Notes: generated by a model not told the origin, from the letters alone. Positions 9,027-16,920 are shown, counted from the stretch's first letter. The stretch: 64,000 nucleotides of DNA from Alphaproteobacteria bacterium (GCA_022825235.1 JAJDYI010000080.1:1-64000); one strand, 5' to 3'. Numbers and translations: made by a program.

Positions 9027-9460
9027 TGCTGGCCGATGCCGGCTTGTTGCTCGATGCCGCCAATCGTGACTCTTACGCGCACGACCGTGTCCGGGGCTGG
9101 TTGGAAGATGTGTTGTCCGGAACTACGACCGTGGGCCTGCCGTGGATATCGCTGCTTGCCTTCCTGAGGATCACGACGCACTCGGGCATATTCGCGCGCC
9201 CGTTACACACTGACGCTACTGCAGGTTTTGTAGATGCTTAGCTGGGCCAGCCGTTCGTGGAGCCCGTCGGTCCCGGAGCACACCACTGGCCGATCTTGCG
9301 GAACATTCTGGACCAGGTCGGAAAGTCCGGGAACCTCACGTCTGGCGCGCACATTGCTGCGATGGCCATCGAGCGCGGTGCGACCGTGTACTCTGCTGAT
9401 CACGACTTCGGGCGGTTTCCGGGCGTGCGGCACGTCAATCCGCTACGCGAAACCGCGTAG
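9023..9460 (+). pseudogene. VapC (PIN-domain RNase) interrupted by an in-frame TAG
   Basis: One continuous reading frame encodes a complete PIN-domain toxin (start MMLADAGLLLDAANRDSYAH, end STADHDF-like block YSADHDFGRFPG) except for a TAG at 9239-9241. The residues on both sides, FVDA-stop-LGQPFVEPVGPG, fit the family pattern in which a tryptophan often sits at that position, so a single TGG to TAG change would explain it. The first part lacks the later acidic residues of the active site and should be inactive unless the amber codon is read through. The start overlaps the antitoxin stop. Confidence 0.85.
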
Positions 9461-9613
9461 CAACCTGAGATGTTCTAACGCGAGTCGGTCCGAACTGACC
9501 GTGGTGGCACTTCGCGCCGTCTGTAACGGCCGCACGACGGGGTGCGGCGGCTTCTGCTCTTGCGGTGACAGGCGACAACCCGAAGACTGTGGACTTTCGA
9601 CGCTACACGCGGA

Positions 9614-10402
9614 TCAAGTGCAGCCGCGTTGGCTCCCTGTCGTCGCCAAGAGTTCCTCGAGCGTTCGCGTCAGGCGATCAAGATCGGCCGGTTCGGACAG
9701 CCGATGGTCGCCACCCCGGACAAGGATGGTCTCGACGTCGTCCGCCTCAAGCTGCTCGGCGATCAGGAGCGAGGTCTCCCAAGGCACTGCCTCATCCCGC
9801 ATGCCATGCAACAGACGGACGGGACAGCGGACCGGGATGGGGCCGTCTAGCAGCATGTGCTGCTTGGCTTCCTCGAGCAGGTCCCGCGTGATGACGTAGC
9901 CGTCCTCGCTGTACTCGGACGCGACGGTCACCCGGCCGTCGCGTTCGACGGCCGTCCGTTCGGCCTCGCCGAACTCCTCGCGCCACATGCGGCGCGTGAA
10001 GTCGGGAGCCGCCGCGATGCCGAGCAGGCCCGCGATCCGCTCGGGTCGGGCGCGAGCGACGAGCAGCGCGATCCATCCGCCCATGCTGGAGCCCACGAGG
10101 ATTTGCGGGCCCTCGGTCGCCCCGTCCAGCACCGCCAGTGCGTCCGCGAGCCAGGTCCCGATCGTGCCGTCCTCGAAGGCACCCGTGGCCGCGCCGTGAC
10201 CGCGGTAGTCGAACCGGACGAACGCGCGGTCGCGGTCGCGTGCCCACGCCTCGAGCGCCGTCGCCTTGGTGCCGGTCATGTCAGACATGAAGCCGCCCAG
10301 AAACACGACGCCCGGCCCGGAACCGGCCGTGCGGACGTAGGCGACGCGCGCGCCGTCGGTCGAGGGGAGGTAGGCGGGGGCGACGGTCAAGGTGCGGGGC
10401 AC
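9614..10402 (-). CDS. Alpha/beta hydrolase
   Basis: A 262-residue serine hydrolase of the alpha/beta fold, similar in layout to ABHD10-type carboxylesterase/thioesterases. The nucleophile elbow is GSSMGG, the acidic residue lies near GMRDEAVPW and the histidine in GGDHRLS, giving a complete catalytic triad. The oxyanion region is FLGGFMSDMTGTKA. The start is GTG. It lies only 20 bases downstream of infC on the same strand, so the two are probably cotranscribed. The substrate is unknown. Confidence 0.85.
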   Translation of the reverse strand: MPRTLTVAPAYLPSTDGARVAYVRTAGSGPGVVFLGGFMSDMTGTKATALEAWARDRDRAFVRFDYRGHGAATGAFEDGTIGTWLADALAVLDGATEGPQILVGSSMGGWIALLVARARPERIAGLLGIAAAPDFTRRMWREEFGEAERTAVERDGRVTVASEYSEDGYVITRDLLEEAKQHMLLDGPIPVRCPVRLLHGMRDEAVPWETSLLIAEQLEADDVETILVRGGDHRLSEPADLDRLTRTLEELLATTGSQRGCT

Positions 10403-10422
10403 CGACGGGATGGGCCGTCCGG

Positions 10423-11160
10423 TCAGGTCTCCGGCGCCGCCGGCAGCGGCGCTTCGTCGCCGGGCGGCGGGGGCGGCGCTTCTGGTTCCGCTGCAGCGGG
10501 TTCCGGGTCCACCGAGGCGGGCATGCGGTCGGCATCGACCGCCTCCGGGGCGGCGCCCCGGGACGACCGCGGCCGTGGCGCCGCCGGCGTTTCAACGCCT
10601 TGCGTCACGTGGCCAAGCCCCTGCACGGGTGCCACCACCATCACCATTTGGCGGCCGTCCATCGACGGCGTCTGTTCGATCCGTACCCGTTCGGACAGTT
10701 CGCCCCGAATGCGCTCCAGCACCTGCGCGCCAAGCTCCTGATGCGCCAGCTCGCGCCCGCGAAACCGGAGGGTGACCTTCACCTTGTTGCCGTAGTCGAG
10801 GAACTTGGTGATCGACCGCATCTTCACGGCGTAGTCGTGCCCGTCGATGTTGGGGCGGATCTTGACTTCCTTGACCTCGAACGTGCGCTGGCGCTTCTTC
10901 GCCTCGCGCGCCTTCCGCTGGTCCCGGTAGCGGAACTTGCCGTAGTCGAGAATCTTGCAGACGGGTGGTGAGGCGTTAGGGGAGACCTCCACGAGATCGA
11001 GCCCGGCGTCCTCGGCGCGGGCAAGCCCCTCTTCCAGCGGGACGACGCCCACCATGGTTCCGTCGAAGTCGATCAGACGAACTGGATCAATCCTGATTTC
11101 CTGATTGATCCGCGGCCCTCGGCGTGTCGGTGCGACCGGCCGCGCGGGGCCCCTAGCGAT
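10423..11160 (-). CDS. infC: Translation initiation factor IF-3, apparent ATC start
   Basis: A 245-residue IF-3, which binds the 30S subunit and proofreads start-codon selection. It has the N-terminal domain (GPRINQEIRIDPVRLID, LVEVSPNASPPVCKILDYGKF), the linker helix, and the C-terminal domain (VKIRPNIDGHDYAVKM, VTLRFRGRELAHQELG). About 70 extra C-terminal residues are Pro/Ala/Glu rich. No ATG, GTG or TTG fits the N-terminus. The fitting start is ATC at 11160-11158, eight bases after GGAG, giving the usual short basic lead-in. IF-3 genes classically use AUU/AUC/AUA starts for autoregulation. The leader has a 6-bp-arm hairpin at 11194-11208. thrS, often the neighbour of infC, is 46 kb away. 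Confidence 0.93.
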   Translation of the reverse strand: MARGPARPVAPTRRGPRINQEIRIDPVRLIDFDGTMVGVVPLEEGLARAEDAGLDLVEVSPNASPPVCKILDYGKFRYRDQRKAREAKKRQRTFEVKEVKIRPNIDGHDYAVKMRSITKFLDYGNKVKVTLRFRGRELAHQELGAQVLERIRGELSERVRIEQTPSMDGRQMVMVVAPVQGLGHVTQGVETPAAPRPRSSRGAAPEAVDADRMPASVDPEPAAAEPEAPPPPPGDEAPLPAAPET

Positions 11161-11350
11161 TAGATTGTCTCCGCAAGCGTGCTCTCCTCCTGCGCCCGAC
11201 GATCGGGCTTTGTACACAAGGGTAGAGCCACGCCGGGCCAGTGCAAGCACCGCCCGCGCGGCGGGGTGCTACTGGCGTGGTGTGATGACCTAGCAGGGCC
11301 TGCGCCGGAACGCTGGTCCATGCCAGCCCGGCTGCTGCGCTCTGGATGGC

Positions 11351-11578
11351 TCAGGTGGCAATCCCGGCACACACTGCGAGGGCGCGTTTCACTGCCTCCA
11401 TATCGGCGTCTTCGAGTTTGACGGTGCCCTCGGAAAACGGGCATTCAAAGACGTGCTGAACTGACTGCTGCTTCTTGCTGGTGGTGGCACGGACCCTGCC
11501 TGAGCCGCGGTCGGGGCAGCGGGGCGGCACGTGCTCCGCGAGCATCCAGCGCGCGGGGGCTGGCGGGTTGTCGGTCAC
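11351..11578 (-). CDS. Small hypothetical protein with a few cysteines
   Basis: A 75-residue frame from GTG 11578, with AGGA about four bases upstream on its strand. It contains RCPDRGSGRVRATTSKK, then HVFECPFSEGT and a charged C-terminal helix. The Cys-Pro repeats could suggest a small metal-binding fold, but the ligands are too few to claim a zinc ribbon. I do not recognise it. It may be real because its composition is more protein-like than neighbouring frames. Confidence 0.35.
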   Translation of the reverse strand: MTDNPPAPARWMLAEHVPPRCPDRGSGRVRATTSKKQQSVQHVFECPFSEGTVKLEDADMEAVKRALAVCAGIAT

Positions 11579-11657
11579 GGTGTCCTGCTAGACGGGCAAG
11601 GCACTGAGGGTGGGGCGGAATTTTCCGCCGTTTCCCGCTCTTGCAGTCCCGCGGCAG

Positions 11658-11677
11658 ATGTAGTTACATGGCTACAT
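11658..11677. promoter_or_regulatory. Inverted repeat upstream of phd-type antitoxin
   Basis: ATGTAG (11658-11663) and CTACAT (11672-11677) form a 6-bp inverted repeat. Within it TGTAGTTACA (11659-11668) is a TGTA-N2-TACA palindrome, the form known for Phd/YefM operators. It lies 19 bases before the antitoxin ATG and is the likely autoregulatory operator. Confidence 0.55.
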
Positions 11678-11695
11678 ACACTTCAGGGACAAGCC

Positions 11696-11950
11696 ATGGC
11701 CATCACGACCGTTACGAGCCGCGAGCTGAACCAGGATGTCGGACGCGCGAAGAAGGCTGCGCAGTCGGGGCCCGTATTCATCACCAACCGCGGCAGGCCC
11801 GCGCACGTGTTGCTCAGCATTGAGGACTACCGGCGGCTTGCTGGACAGGGCCGCAGTCTGGCGGAACGGTTGTCCATGCCGGGGCTGGCCGACATCGACT
11901 TGGACCCACCGCGCGTCCGCATCGCATCTCCTCCGTCCGATCTTTCTTGA
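11696..11950 (+). CDS. Phd/YefM family antitoxin
   Basis: An 84-residue antitoxin of the Phd/YefM type. The N-terminal dimerising DNA-binding domain is evident (TSRELNQDVGRAKKAAQSGP, VFITNRGRPAHVLLSIEDYR), followed by a flexible C-terminus (DIDLDPPRV) that would inhibit the toxin. The family represses its own operon; a TGTA-type palindrome lies just upstream. The stop overlaps the toxin start by one base (TGATG). Confidence 0.9.
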   Translation: MAITTVTSRELNQDVGRAKKAAQSGPVFITNRGRPAHVLLSIEDYRRLAGQGRSLAERLSMPGLADIDLDPPRVRIASPPSDLS

Positions 11951-12372
11951 TGTTCCTGCTTGACACGAACGTGGTCTCCGAGTTGCGGAAGCTCGGCGAT
12001 GGCAGGGCCGACGCACGCGTAGTCGCGTGGGTTGCGGGGCGGGACGCGGCGAGCTTCTACATCTCGGCGCTGACCCTGATGGAGCTGGAGATCGGCGTCC
12101 TGCGAATCGAGCGGCGCGACGCCGAGCAGGGGGAACGGCTGCGGACATGGATGGACCGGTATGTGCTGCCCGAGTTCCTGGAGCGCACGCTGTCCGTCGA
12201 CTCCGCCGTCGCCCTGAAATGCGCGCAGCTGCATGTGCCGGACCCGCGGGCCGAACGGGATGCGCTGATTGCGGCCACGGCCATGGTGCACGGGATGACG
12301 GTGGTGACGGGCAACGTGGCCGACTTCGAGGTTACAGGCGCGGCGGTCATCGATCCGTGGGCCGGAGCGTGA
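11950..12372 (+). CDS. vapC: VapC-type PIN-domain ribonuclease toxin
   Basis: A 140-residue PIN toxin. The first acidic residue is in MFLLDTNVVSEL, the second group in TLMELEIGV, and the last in RDALIAATAMVHGM and VVTGNVADFE, the complete VapC signature for a metal-dependent RNase. ATG 11950 overlaps the phd-type antitoxin stop; a TTG three bases earlier is possible. This pairing of a Phd-like antitoxin with a VapC toxin is common. The module appears intact. Confidence 0.92.
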   Translation: MFLLDTNVVSELRKLGDGRADARVVAWVAGRDAASFYISALTLMELEIGVLRIERRDAEQGERLRTWMDRYVLPEFLERTLSVDSAVALKCAQLHVPDPRAERDALIAATAMVHGMTVVTGNVADFEVTGAAVIDPWAGA

Positions 12373-12497
12373 CCCTGGCCGGCAGAGCTGCGAGCAGCGT
12401 CAGTTGCCGGATGGCCCCCGGTTGAAGCGCGGACGCGGTCGATGCGGCAGACCATGTCGCGGGCCTCTGCCGCATGCTTGGCGAAGGCAGCAGCTCG

Positions 12498-12732
12498 ATG
12501 GAACCCACCCCTCCGGACGGCTCCTCCATCTTGTCCGACCGCAACCGCCAAACCGGGCGGGGAGCAGGATCTACGCGATGGGCACGAATGGCGGGCTCAT
12601 CGTCGAGCGCGCTGCCAGGCGCGGGTAGGCCGGGGATTTGCCAGCGACCGCCCGGCGGTGGCACCCGAGCCGTGGTCGGCGAACGCGGAACGATCGGCGA
12701 AGTCGTGCAGGTCGTGCAGACGTCGATCGGGC
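12498..12732 (+). repeat. Dispersed repeat, copy A (degenerate coding fragments)
   Basis: Copy A of a family present in at least four places. 12498-12575 aligns with about 16499-16575 (both ATGGAACCC followed by a Gly/Asp-rich reading and then CGGG-GAGCAGG). 12636-12732 aligns with about 15669-15765 and 16836-16914 (shared GAGCCGTGGTCG then GATCGGCGAA or GGTCGGCGAA). Translation of the second part, APEPWS...GE, is kept in all copies, so the parent was probably protein-coding. Confidence 0.5.
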
Positions 12733-13097
12733 CGGGACGCGGATAGCGGGAGCGCGGGGTTTCATACCAGGCGGGGCTGCGAACCTGGCGGGGGGCCGGT
12801 CCCGGTCGTGCACATCGCCTGCTGGCGCTGTTCAAACTTTCAAGGTAGACCGCTCGTGCGGCCCGACGTTTCCCAAAAGCTGGGGAGTTTCGCCGGGCCT
12901 CATGCCCGCAGCTGGAAGCGCGGCCGGCATTTGGCCTAGCCGCGTCATTCGGGTCGATGCGAGACCGGTGGCTGGCACCTGGTACGCACGATCGGTCCGG
13001 GTCTGATACCGGGTCCGCTAGCCGAGCCAATGCTTCGCTTCAGCTTGAAGGCACAGGCCGCGGCATCGCGCCGCCGCCCGCGCACCGAACCGCCGTA

Positions 13098-13117
13098 CCT
13101 CCCCAATGTTGGGGAGG
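13098..13117. promoter_or_regulatory. Perfect 9-bp-arm hairpin/palindrome
   Basis: CCTCCCCAA, a 2-base loop TG, then TTGGGGAGG. It has no following T tract, so it is not a standard terminator. It lies about 220 bases upstream of the LuxR-type regulator and could be an operator or a mobile-element end. Confidence 0.5.
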
Positions 13118-13335
13118 CACGGCCACGAGCGGCCGACCTATCTTCCTTGACGTCGGGGACTTGCGGGAGCACGCGGCCGAGTCGCCCTGAATCGTGCAGG
13201 GGCGCGGCGGGGAGCCGACCCGGTGCCGTCCGCGGGCGGGATTGCAGCGGTGAACTTCAGCGCGGAGGATGGGCGAGCCTCGCCGGCGATCGGAGGTGTT
13301 GGATTTATGAAGCGTCGCTACATGCACGCGCGAAC

Positions 13336-14487
13336 GTGAGCGAAGCAGAGACATTCGAGCGCGTCCTGGCCGCGCTGCACGAGGCGGCGCTCGACCCTGC
13401 CCGCTGGCCGGGTGCGTCCGGCCTGATCGACGAGGCGCTCGGCACGTACGGCAGCACCCTGACGCTCGGTGACGGGGATACGGAAGCGGGATACCGGATT
13501 TACTCCCTACAGACCCATTTCCGCGGGGAGCGGCGCCCGGACCTCGAGCGCCTCTACTGTTCGACCTATTACCCCGTGGACGAACGAGTCCCCCGTCTGC
13601 GGCGCGCCCCTCTTGGCCGTCTGCTGCACCTCCCCGAGTTTTACACGGAAGCGGAGCTCAAGAGATCCGCGGCGTACAACGCGCTGCGTACCCACGGCCG
13701 CTCCGGGAAAGGCATCGACGTGCGCCTGACCGGACCCGGCGGCTCACGCATCTTGTGGGAAATTACCGACCCGGTGGGAGGAGACGGCTGGTCGTCCGCG
13801 CAACTCGAGATGATCCGGCGCCTCCTGCCGCATGTCCGTCACTTCCTGGGGGTGCAGCGTACGCTGGCCGGCGCAGGTGCACTGGGCGCGACGCTCGCGG
13901 AACTGCTCGACGCCACCGGGGCGGGCATCGTCCAGCTCGATGCCCGGGGGCGGATCGTGGCGGCAAACGATCGCGCCCGCAATCTGCTGCGCGCCGGTGA
14001 CCGGCTGCGCGATGAGAGCGGTGTCCTGCTCGCCCGTGCAGCGCGGGAAAACGCCGAGCTGCAGGGACTGCTGGGTCGGGCCCTGCCGCCGCTCGGCGCG
14101 CAGGGTGCAGGTGGCGCCATGCTGGTGGGTCGCTCGGGAGCCGTGCCACCGCTTGTCCTGCATGTGCACCCGGTGGGCCCGCAGGAGGCCGATGTCGGCG
14201 GTTGGCCCGTGGCGGCGCTCGTGCTGGTGGTCAATCCGGTGGGCGGGGCCGGCGTCGATCCGGATGTGGCCGCGGCCGCCCTGGGCCTCACGGGCATGGA
14301 GAGCCGGGTGGCGGTACTGCTGGAACAGGGCCTGAGCGTGCGCGCGATTGCCGCGGCGACGGGCCGCCGGGAGAGCACGATCCGCTCCCACCTCAAGCGC
14401 ATGTTCGCCAGGCACGGGCTCTCGCGGCAGGCGGAACTCGTGCGGCTGGTGCGATCGCTGGCCGGCGCTCCGGGAGATGAACGCTAG
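13336..14487 (+). CDS. LuxR family transcriptional regulator
   Basis: A 383-residue regulator. The first 200 residues form a sensor-like region, then a PAS-like segment (TGAGIVQLDARGRIVAANDRAR). The C-terminal LuxR/GerE helix-turn-helix (LTGMESRVAVLLEQGLSV, then STIRSHLKRMFARHG and QAELVRL) binds DNA. The start is uncertain. GTG 13336 begins the plausible protein sequence, but I see no good ribosome site before it, and the frame stays open upstream with poor protein character. No partner gene is adjacent and the ligand is unknown. Confidence 0.82.
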   Translation: MSEAETFERVLAALHEAALDPARWPGASGLIDEALGTYGSTLTLGDGDTEAGYRIYSLQTHFRGERRPDLERLYCSTYYPVDERVPRLRRAPLGRLLHLPEFYTEAELKRSAAYNALRTHGRSGKGIDVRLTGPGGSRILWEITDPVGGDGWSSAQLEMIRRLLPHVRHFLGVQRTLAGAGALGATLAELLDATGAGIVQLDARGRIVAANDRARNLLRAGDRLRDESGVLLARAARENAELQGLLGRALPPLGAQGAGGAMLVGRSGAVPPLVLHVHPVGPQEADVGGWPVAALVLVVNPVGGAGVDPDVAAAALGLTGMESRVAVLLEQGLSVRAIAAATGRRESTIRSHLKRMFARHGLSRQAELVRLVRSLAGAPGDER

Positions 14488-14684
14488 GGGAACAGCTGAC
14501 GATGAACTCGTTCCGGTCGGTCAGGTCGGCGGCGGCCCGGGGGATGTGCTCGGGCCAGTTACGCCGCATGCGCGGGATCGCGGCCGATTTTCTCGGCGAA
14601 GAGAAGCCCGGCCACCGCTGGAAGGAAGCACGATACGGCGCTGGGGAGCGCACGAAGAGTCATCGGCAAAGACCGCCGGCGGTC

Positions 14685-15029
14685 CTAACGGCCGAGGACT
14701 GTGTCGATGCCGGCGAGCAGCAGATCGAGCTTGGCTGACGAAATCCGGCCCGTGCGTTCTTCGAGAAGCAACCGGTCGAGGGCGACGATCTGCGTCGCGT
14801 TCGCGACGGAGTCTTTCGGCAGCCCCGTCATCGCGGCGCCCAACAGCACGTTTCCCGGCGCGTCCGCCCAGCGCAGATTGCTCGTGAGCGGGACGCAGAC
14901 CGCCGTAGCCAGCCGGCTCCGGTTCAGCGCATCGCCCTGGACGACGACGACCGGCCGGCGAAAGCCCGGCCCCGAACCCGTTGGCTCCGGCAATTCGGCC
15001 CAGCACACATCGCCTTGGGAGATCACCAT
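14685..15029 (-). CDS. mazF: MazF/PemK family mRNA interferase toxin
   Basis: A 114-residue MazF-type toxin. The SH3-like barrel motifs are clear: ISQGDVCWAELPEPTGSG, RRPVVVVQGDALN with the conserved Arg-Pro, VCVPLTSNL, and SVANATQIVALDR with the S-x-x-x-x-x-Q block. It cleaves mRNA at short specific sequences in the family. Its start overlaps the upstream antitoxin by seven bases, the usual coupling. It looks intact. Confidence 0.92.
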   Translation of the reverse strand: MVISQGDVCWAELPEPTGSGPGFRRPVVVVQGDALNRSRLATAVCVPLTSNLRWADAPGNVLLGAAMTGLPKDSVANATQIVALDRLLLEERTGRISSAKLDLLLAGIDTVLGR

Positions 15030-15259
15030 TCGGTGTCGGCGAGCACCCGTCTGCCGGCGCCGGCGAGGAAGGCGTCATCGGTCCCTCCAACCTTGCCGCA
15101 TACCCGGTTCATCGCGTCCGTGACCTCGTCCTGCGCATGGCGCGCGAGATACTCGTCGAGCGCGGCCGCGTACACTTCGCTCCGGGACCGCCGCCCCTGT
15201 GAGGCTAGTCGCTCGGCGCGTTCGAAAATGTCGTCGGGGATCGAGACGGCCGTTTTCAT
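15023..15259 (-). CDS. RHH antitoxin partner of MazF
   Basis: A 78-residue ribbon-helix-helix antitoxin (MKTAVSIPDDIFERAERLA, RRSRSEVYAAALDEYLARH) followed by an acidic tail for toxin binding (TDDAFLAGAGRRVLADTEW). The RHH fold makes the protein a dimeric repressor of its own operon. A promoter ends only a few bases before the ATG, so the transcript may be nearly leaderless. Confidence 0.9.
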   Translation of the reverse strand: MKTAVSIPDDIFERAERLASQGRRSRSEVYAAALDEYLARHAQDEVTDAMNRVCGKVGGTDDAFLAGAGRRVLADTEW

Positions 15260-15266
15260 ACCCGAA

Positions 15267-15296
15267 GTATAACTCCTTGCCGCGCCGGATGGTCAA
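15267..15296 (-). promoter_or_regulatory. Promoter of the mazEF-type operon
   Basis: On the minus strand TTGACC (15296-15291), an 18-base spacer, and TTATAC (15272-15267) make a good sigma-70-type promoter. Its -10 box is eight bases before the antitoxin ATG. An AAGGAG lies inside the spacer, too far upstream to serve as a ribosome site on the predicted transcript. Confidence 0.5.
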
Positions 15297-15581
15297 GCGG
15301 TTTCCGGACGGGGTCCGTGGGGCTCACGCATCCTGCCCGAGCTCGGCCCGGCGCTCTTCCACGAAGTTGTGCACCGGACCCAAGCCGCCGTGCTCTCGGC
15401 GCCTGCGGGAAACCGGCGAGCGTGCGAGCTGGAACACGATTCGCCCGATCTCGGAAGGACAACTGTCGAGGTCAGCCGAACACTGCTCGTTTGTGACAAC
15501 TGACAACTGCCCACTTCGGAGGTGCGCGCGAAAGGGCCGGCCAGGTGGCGTCAGGCTGTCGGAATCAAAAGGGGGTTCTCT

Positions 15582-15775
15582 GTGGGTGCGCCCGGGCAGC
15601 CGACTCGTCTGTCCTTGGGTAGGGACTGTTTGCGCGTGTCTTGGTCGGCGCCACGCACGTGGGGTTGGTCAGCGAGAACCCGGCGGATGCGCCGGAGCCG
15701 TGGTCGGAACACACGGAGATGGTCGGCGAAGTGGTGTCGGTGGCGCAAACCTTGATCGATCTGCGCCGCCTTCGG
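15582..15775 (+). repeat. Dispersed repeat, copy B
   Basis: Copy B of the repeat family. 15600-15660 matches 16425-16480 (CCTTGGGT.GGG.CTGT.TGCGCG then TGGTCGGCGCC). 15669-15765 matches copy A and copy D (CGGAGCCGTGGTCG). In one frame it reads SENPADAPEPWSEHTEMVGEV, which looks like a remnant of a protein. The surrounding 15300-15581 holds no convincing gene. Confidence 0.5.
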
Positions 15776-15778
15776 GTT

Positions 15779-15807
15779 GTGTCCGGCGTTAGGCATGTGT
15801 ATATAAT
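15779..15807 (+). promoter_or_regulatory. Promoter of hicAB, with overlapping GCAT/ATGC repeat
   Basis: A perfect TATAAT at 15802-15807 ends five bases before the hicA ATG at 15813, so the transcript would be leaderless or start a base or two from the ATG. The -35 region is weak (TTGTGT at 15777-15782). GCAT (15793-15796) and ATGC (15813-15816) flank the -10 box and could be part of an operator for HicB. Confidence 0.5.
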
Positions 15808-15812
15808 TGCGT

Positions 15813-15995
15813 ATGCTTCGCAACAGCCGAGACATTGTCAGGCGTCTCAAGGCGGAGGGCTTCGAACTGGTGAGCATCAGGGGATCACACCACAAGTTCA
15901 GGAAGGGTGCGATCACCGTGGTCGTGCCCCACCCGAAGAAGAGTCTCCCACGCGGCACCGCCCGAAGCATCGCACGGCAGGTCGGCTGGACTTGA
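15813..15995 (+). CDS. hicA: HicA family mRNA interferase toxin (second locus)
   Basis: A 60-residue HicA with the family start LRNSRDIVRRLKAEGFELV, the catalytic GSHHKF, and the closing VVVPHPKKSLPRGTARSIAR that is typical of the common HicA subfamily. It is closer to the consensus than the HicA at 8.3 kb. ATG 15813 is preferred; a TTG six bases earlier is inside the -10 box. The antitoxin follows ten bases downstream. Confidence 0.92.
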   Translation: MLRNSRDIVRRLKAEGFELVSIRGSHHKFRKGAITVVVPHPKKSLPRGTARSIARQVGWT

Positions 15996-16005
15996 GGAGG
16001 CATGC

Positions 16006-16395
16006 ATGCACTACGTCGCCGTCATCGACAAGGATCCCGACAGCGCCTACGGGGTGCGGTTTCCCGAGGTTCCCGGGTGCTTTTCGGCCGCCGACACCTT
16101 CGAGGACATCGTTCCCAGCGCGATCGAGGCGTTGAGCCTGTTCTTCGAAGACACCGAGCCCGTGCCTCCACTGGGCCTCGAACGCGTGCGCGAGCAAATG
16201 GCCGACGACATCGCCGGGGGTGCCGTCCTCATGATGATTCCCTACGTCCGGGACCGAAAACGAGTCGTGCGGGTCAACCTGAGCCTGGAGAAGGGTTTCC
16301 TCGATACCCTCGACGAGGCCGCCCGCATGCGCGGCATGACCCGCTCCGCGTTCGTCGAGAAGGCCGCGACCCGGGAAATACTCGACCCGGCGTGA
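16006..16395 (+). CDS. hicB: HicB family antitoxin (second locus)
   Basis: A 129-residue HicB. The N-terminal domain has VIDKDPDSAYGVRFPEVPGC and SAIEALSLFF. The C-terminal part carries a ribbon-helix-helix/CopG-like DNA-binding segment (RVNLSLEKGFLDTLDEAAR, RSAFVEKAA), so this antitoxin can repress its own promoter, unlike the short HicB at 8.1 kb. ATG 16006 is chosen over an out-of-frame ATG at 16002; GAGGAGG at 15994-16000 fits. The module appears intact. Confidence 0.92.
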   Translation: MHYVAVIDKDPDSAYGVRFPEVPGCFSAADTFEDIVPSAIEALSLFFEDTEPVPPLGLERVREQMADDIAGGAVLMMIPYVRDRKRVVRVNLSLEKGFLDTLDEAARMRGMTRSAFVEKAATREILDPA

Positions 16396-16404
16396 CGCGG
16401 GGGC

Positions 16405-16920
16405 GCCCTGCGCAGCCGCCTAGCCTGCCCTTGGGTGGGGTCTGTCTGCGCGCATCCTGGTCGGCGCCGCGCGTGCGCGAACATTCACGTGCGGTGCGAG
16501 TCCATGGAACCCGCCCTGCCGGGCGGCAACTCCGTCCCGGTCGACGGGAACCGGCGGGAGCAGGTCAGACAAGAGTGGCAGGAGCTGAACCTCACGACCG
16601 AGTAACTGACCTGTTCATCGTGACACCGCGGATGACCTGAAGTCCGTCGACCTGACGTTCGTACTCACCCTCCAGCGTACCGGGGCCCCAGGTCAGCCAT
16701 GTCCAGACAGGATTTCGTCGATTTGCCGGGGGAGAGGCCGTGCAGCGGTCAAAGCCTTCGCGCCCCCCTGCATGGGTTCTGCGCTGGACGAAGGGCCGCG
16801 ACGATGAGCGGGGCGTAGCCACCGGGGTCAAGAAGGCCTCGCTGTGGATGCGCGCCGGAGCCGTGGTCGCCGGGCGCGGACACGATCGGCGAAATCGCAC
16901 GGGCGGCGCGCGGTGAGCGG
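16405..16920 (+). repeat. Dispersed repeat copies C and D in a gene-poor stretch
   Basis: 16405-16580 combines the two segments seen separately in copies A and B: CCTTGGGTGGGGTCTGTCTG then TGGTCGGCGCC, and ATGGAACCCGCC... with GGAGCAGG. 16836-16914 is a third copy of the GGAGCCGTGGTCG segment, reading APEPWSPGADTIGEI. This hints that the family derives from one larger element broken up here. A minus-strand frame at about 16592-16720 has some protein character (TWLTWGPGTLEGEYERQVDG) but I cannot identify it. Confidence 0.5.

Larger units (their letters stand above)
12373..13335. other. Long intergenic stretch with fragments of a dispersed repeat
   Basis: About 960 bases without a convincing gene. 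Two parts, 12498-12575 and 12636-12732, match segments at 16405-16920 and 15582-15775. The first begins ATGGAACCC and reads like the start of a coding region; the second reads APEPWSAN. A strong hairpin lies at 13098-13117. The rest shows nothing I can support. Confidence 0.5.

Noticed and set aside
11161-11350. tRNA gene between infC and the next frame
   Set aside because: A hairpin is present, but I could not fit a cloverleaf with a T-arm GTTCGA core; a tRNAscan run would settle it.
15324-15506. 60-residue minus-strand frame between mazE and hicA
   Set aside because: Some protein-like character, but the start would be TTG without a ribosome site and no family is evident.
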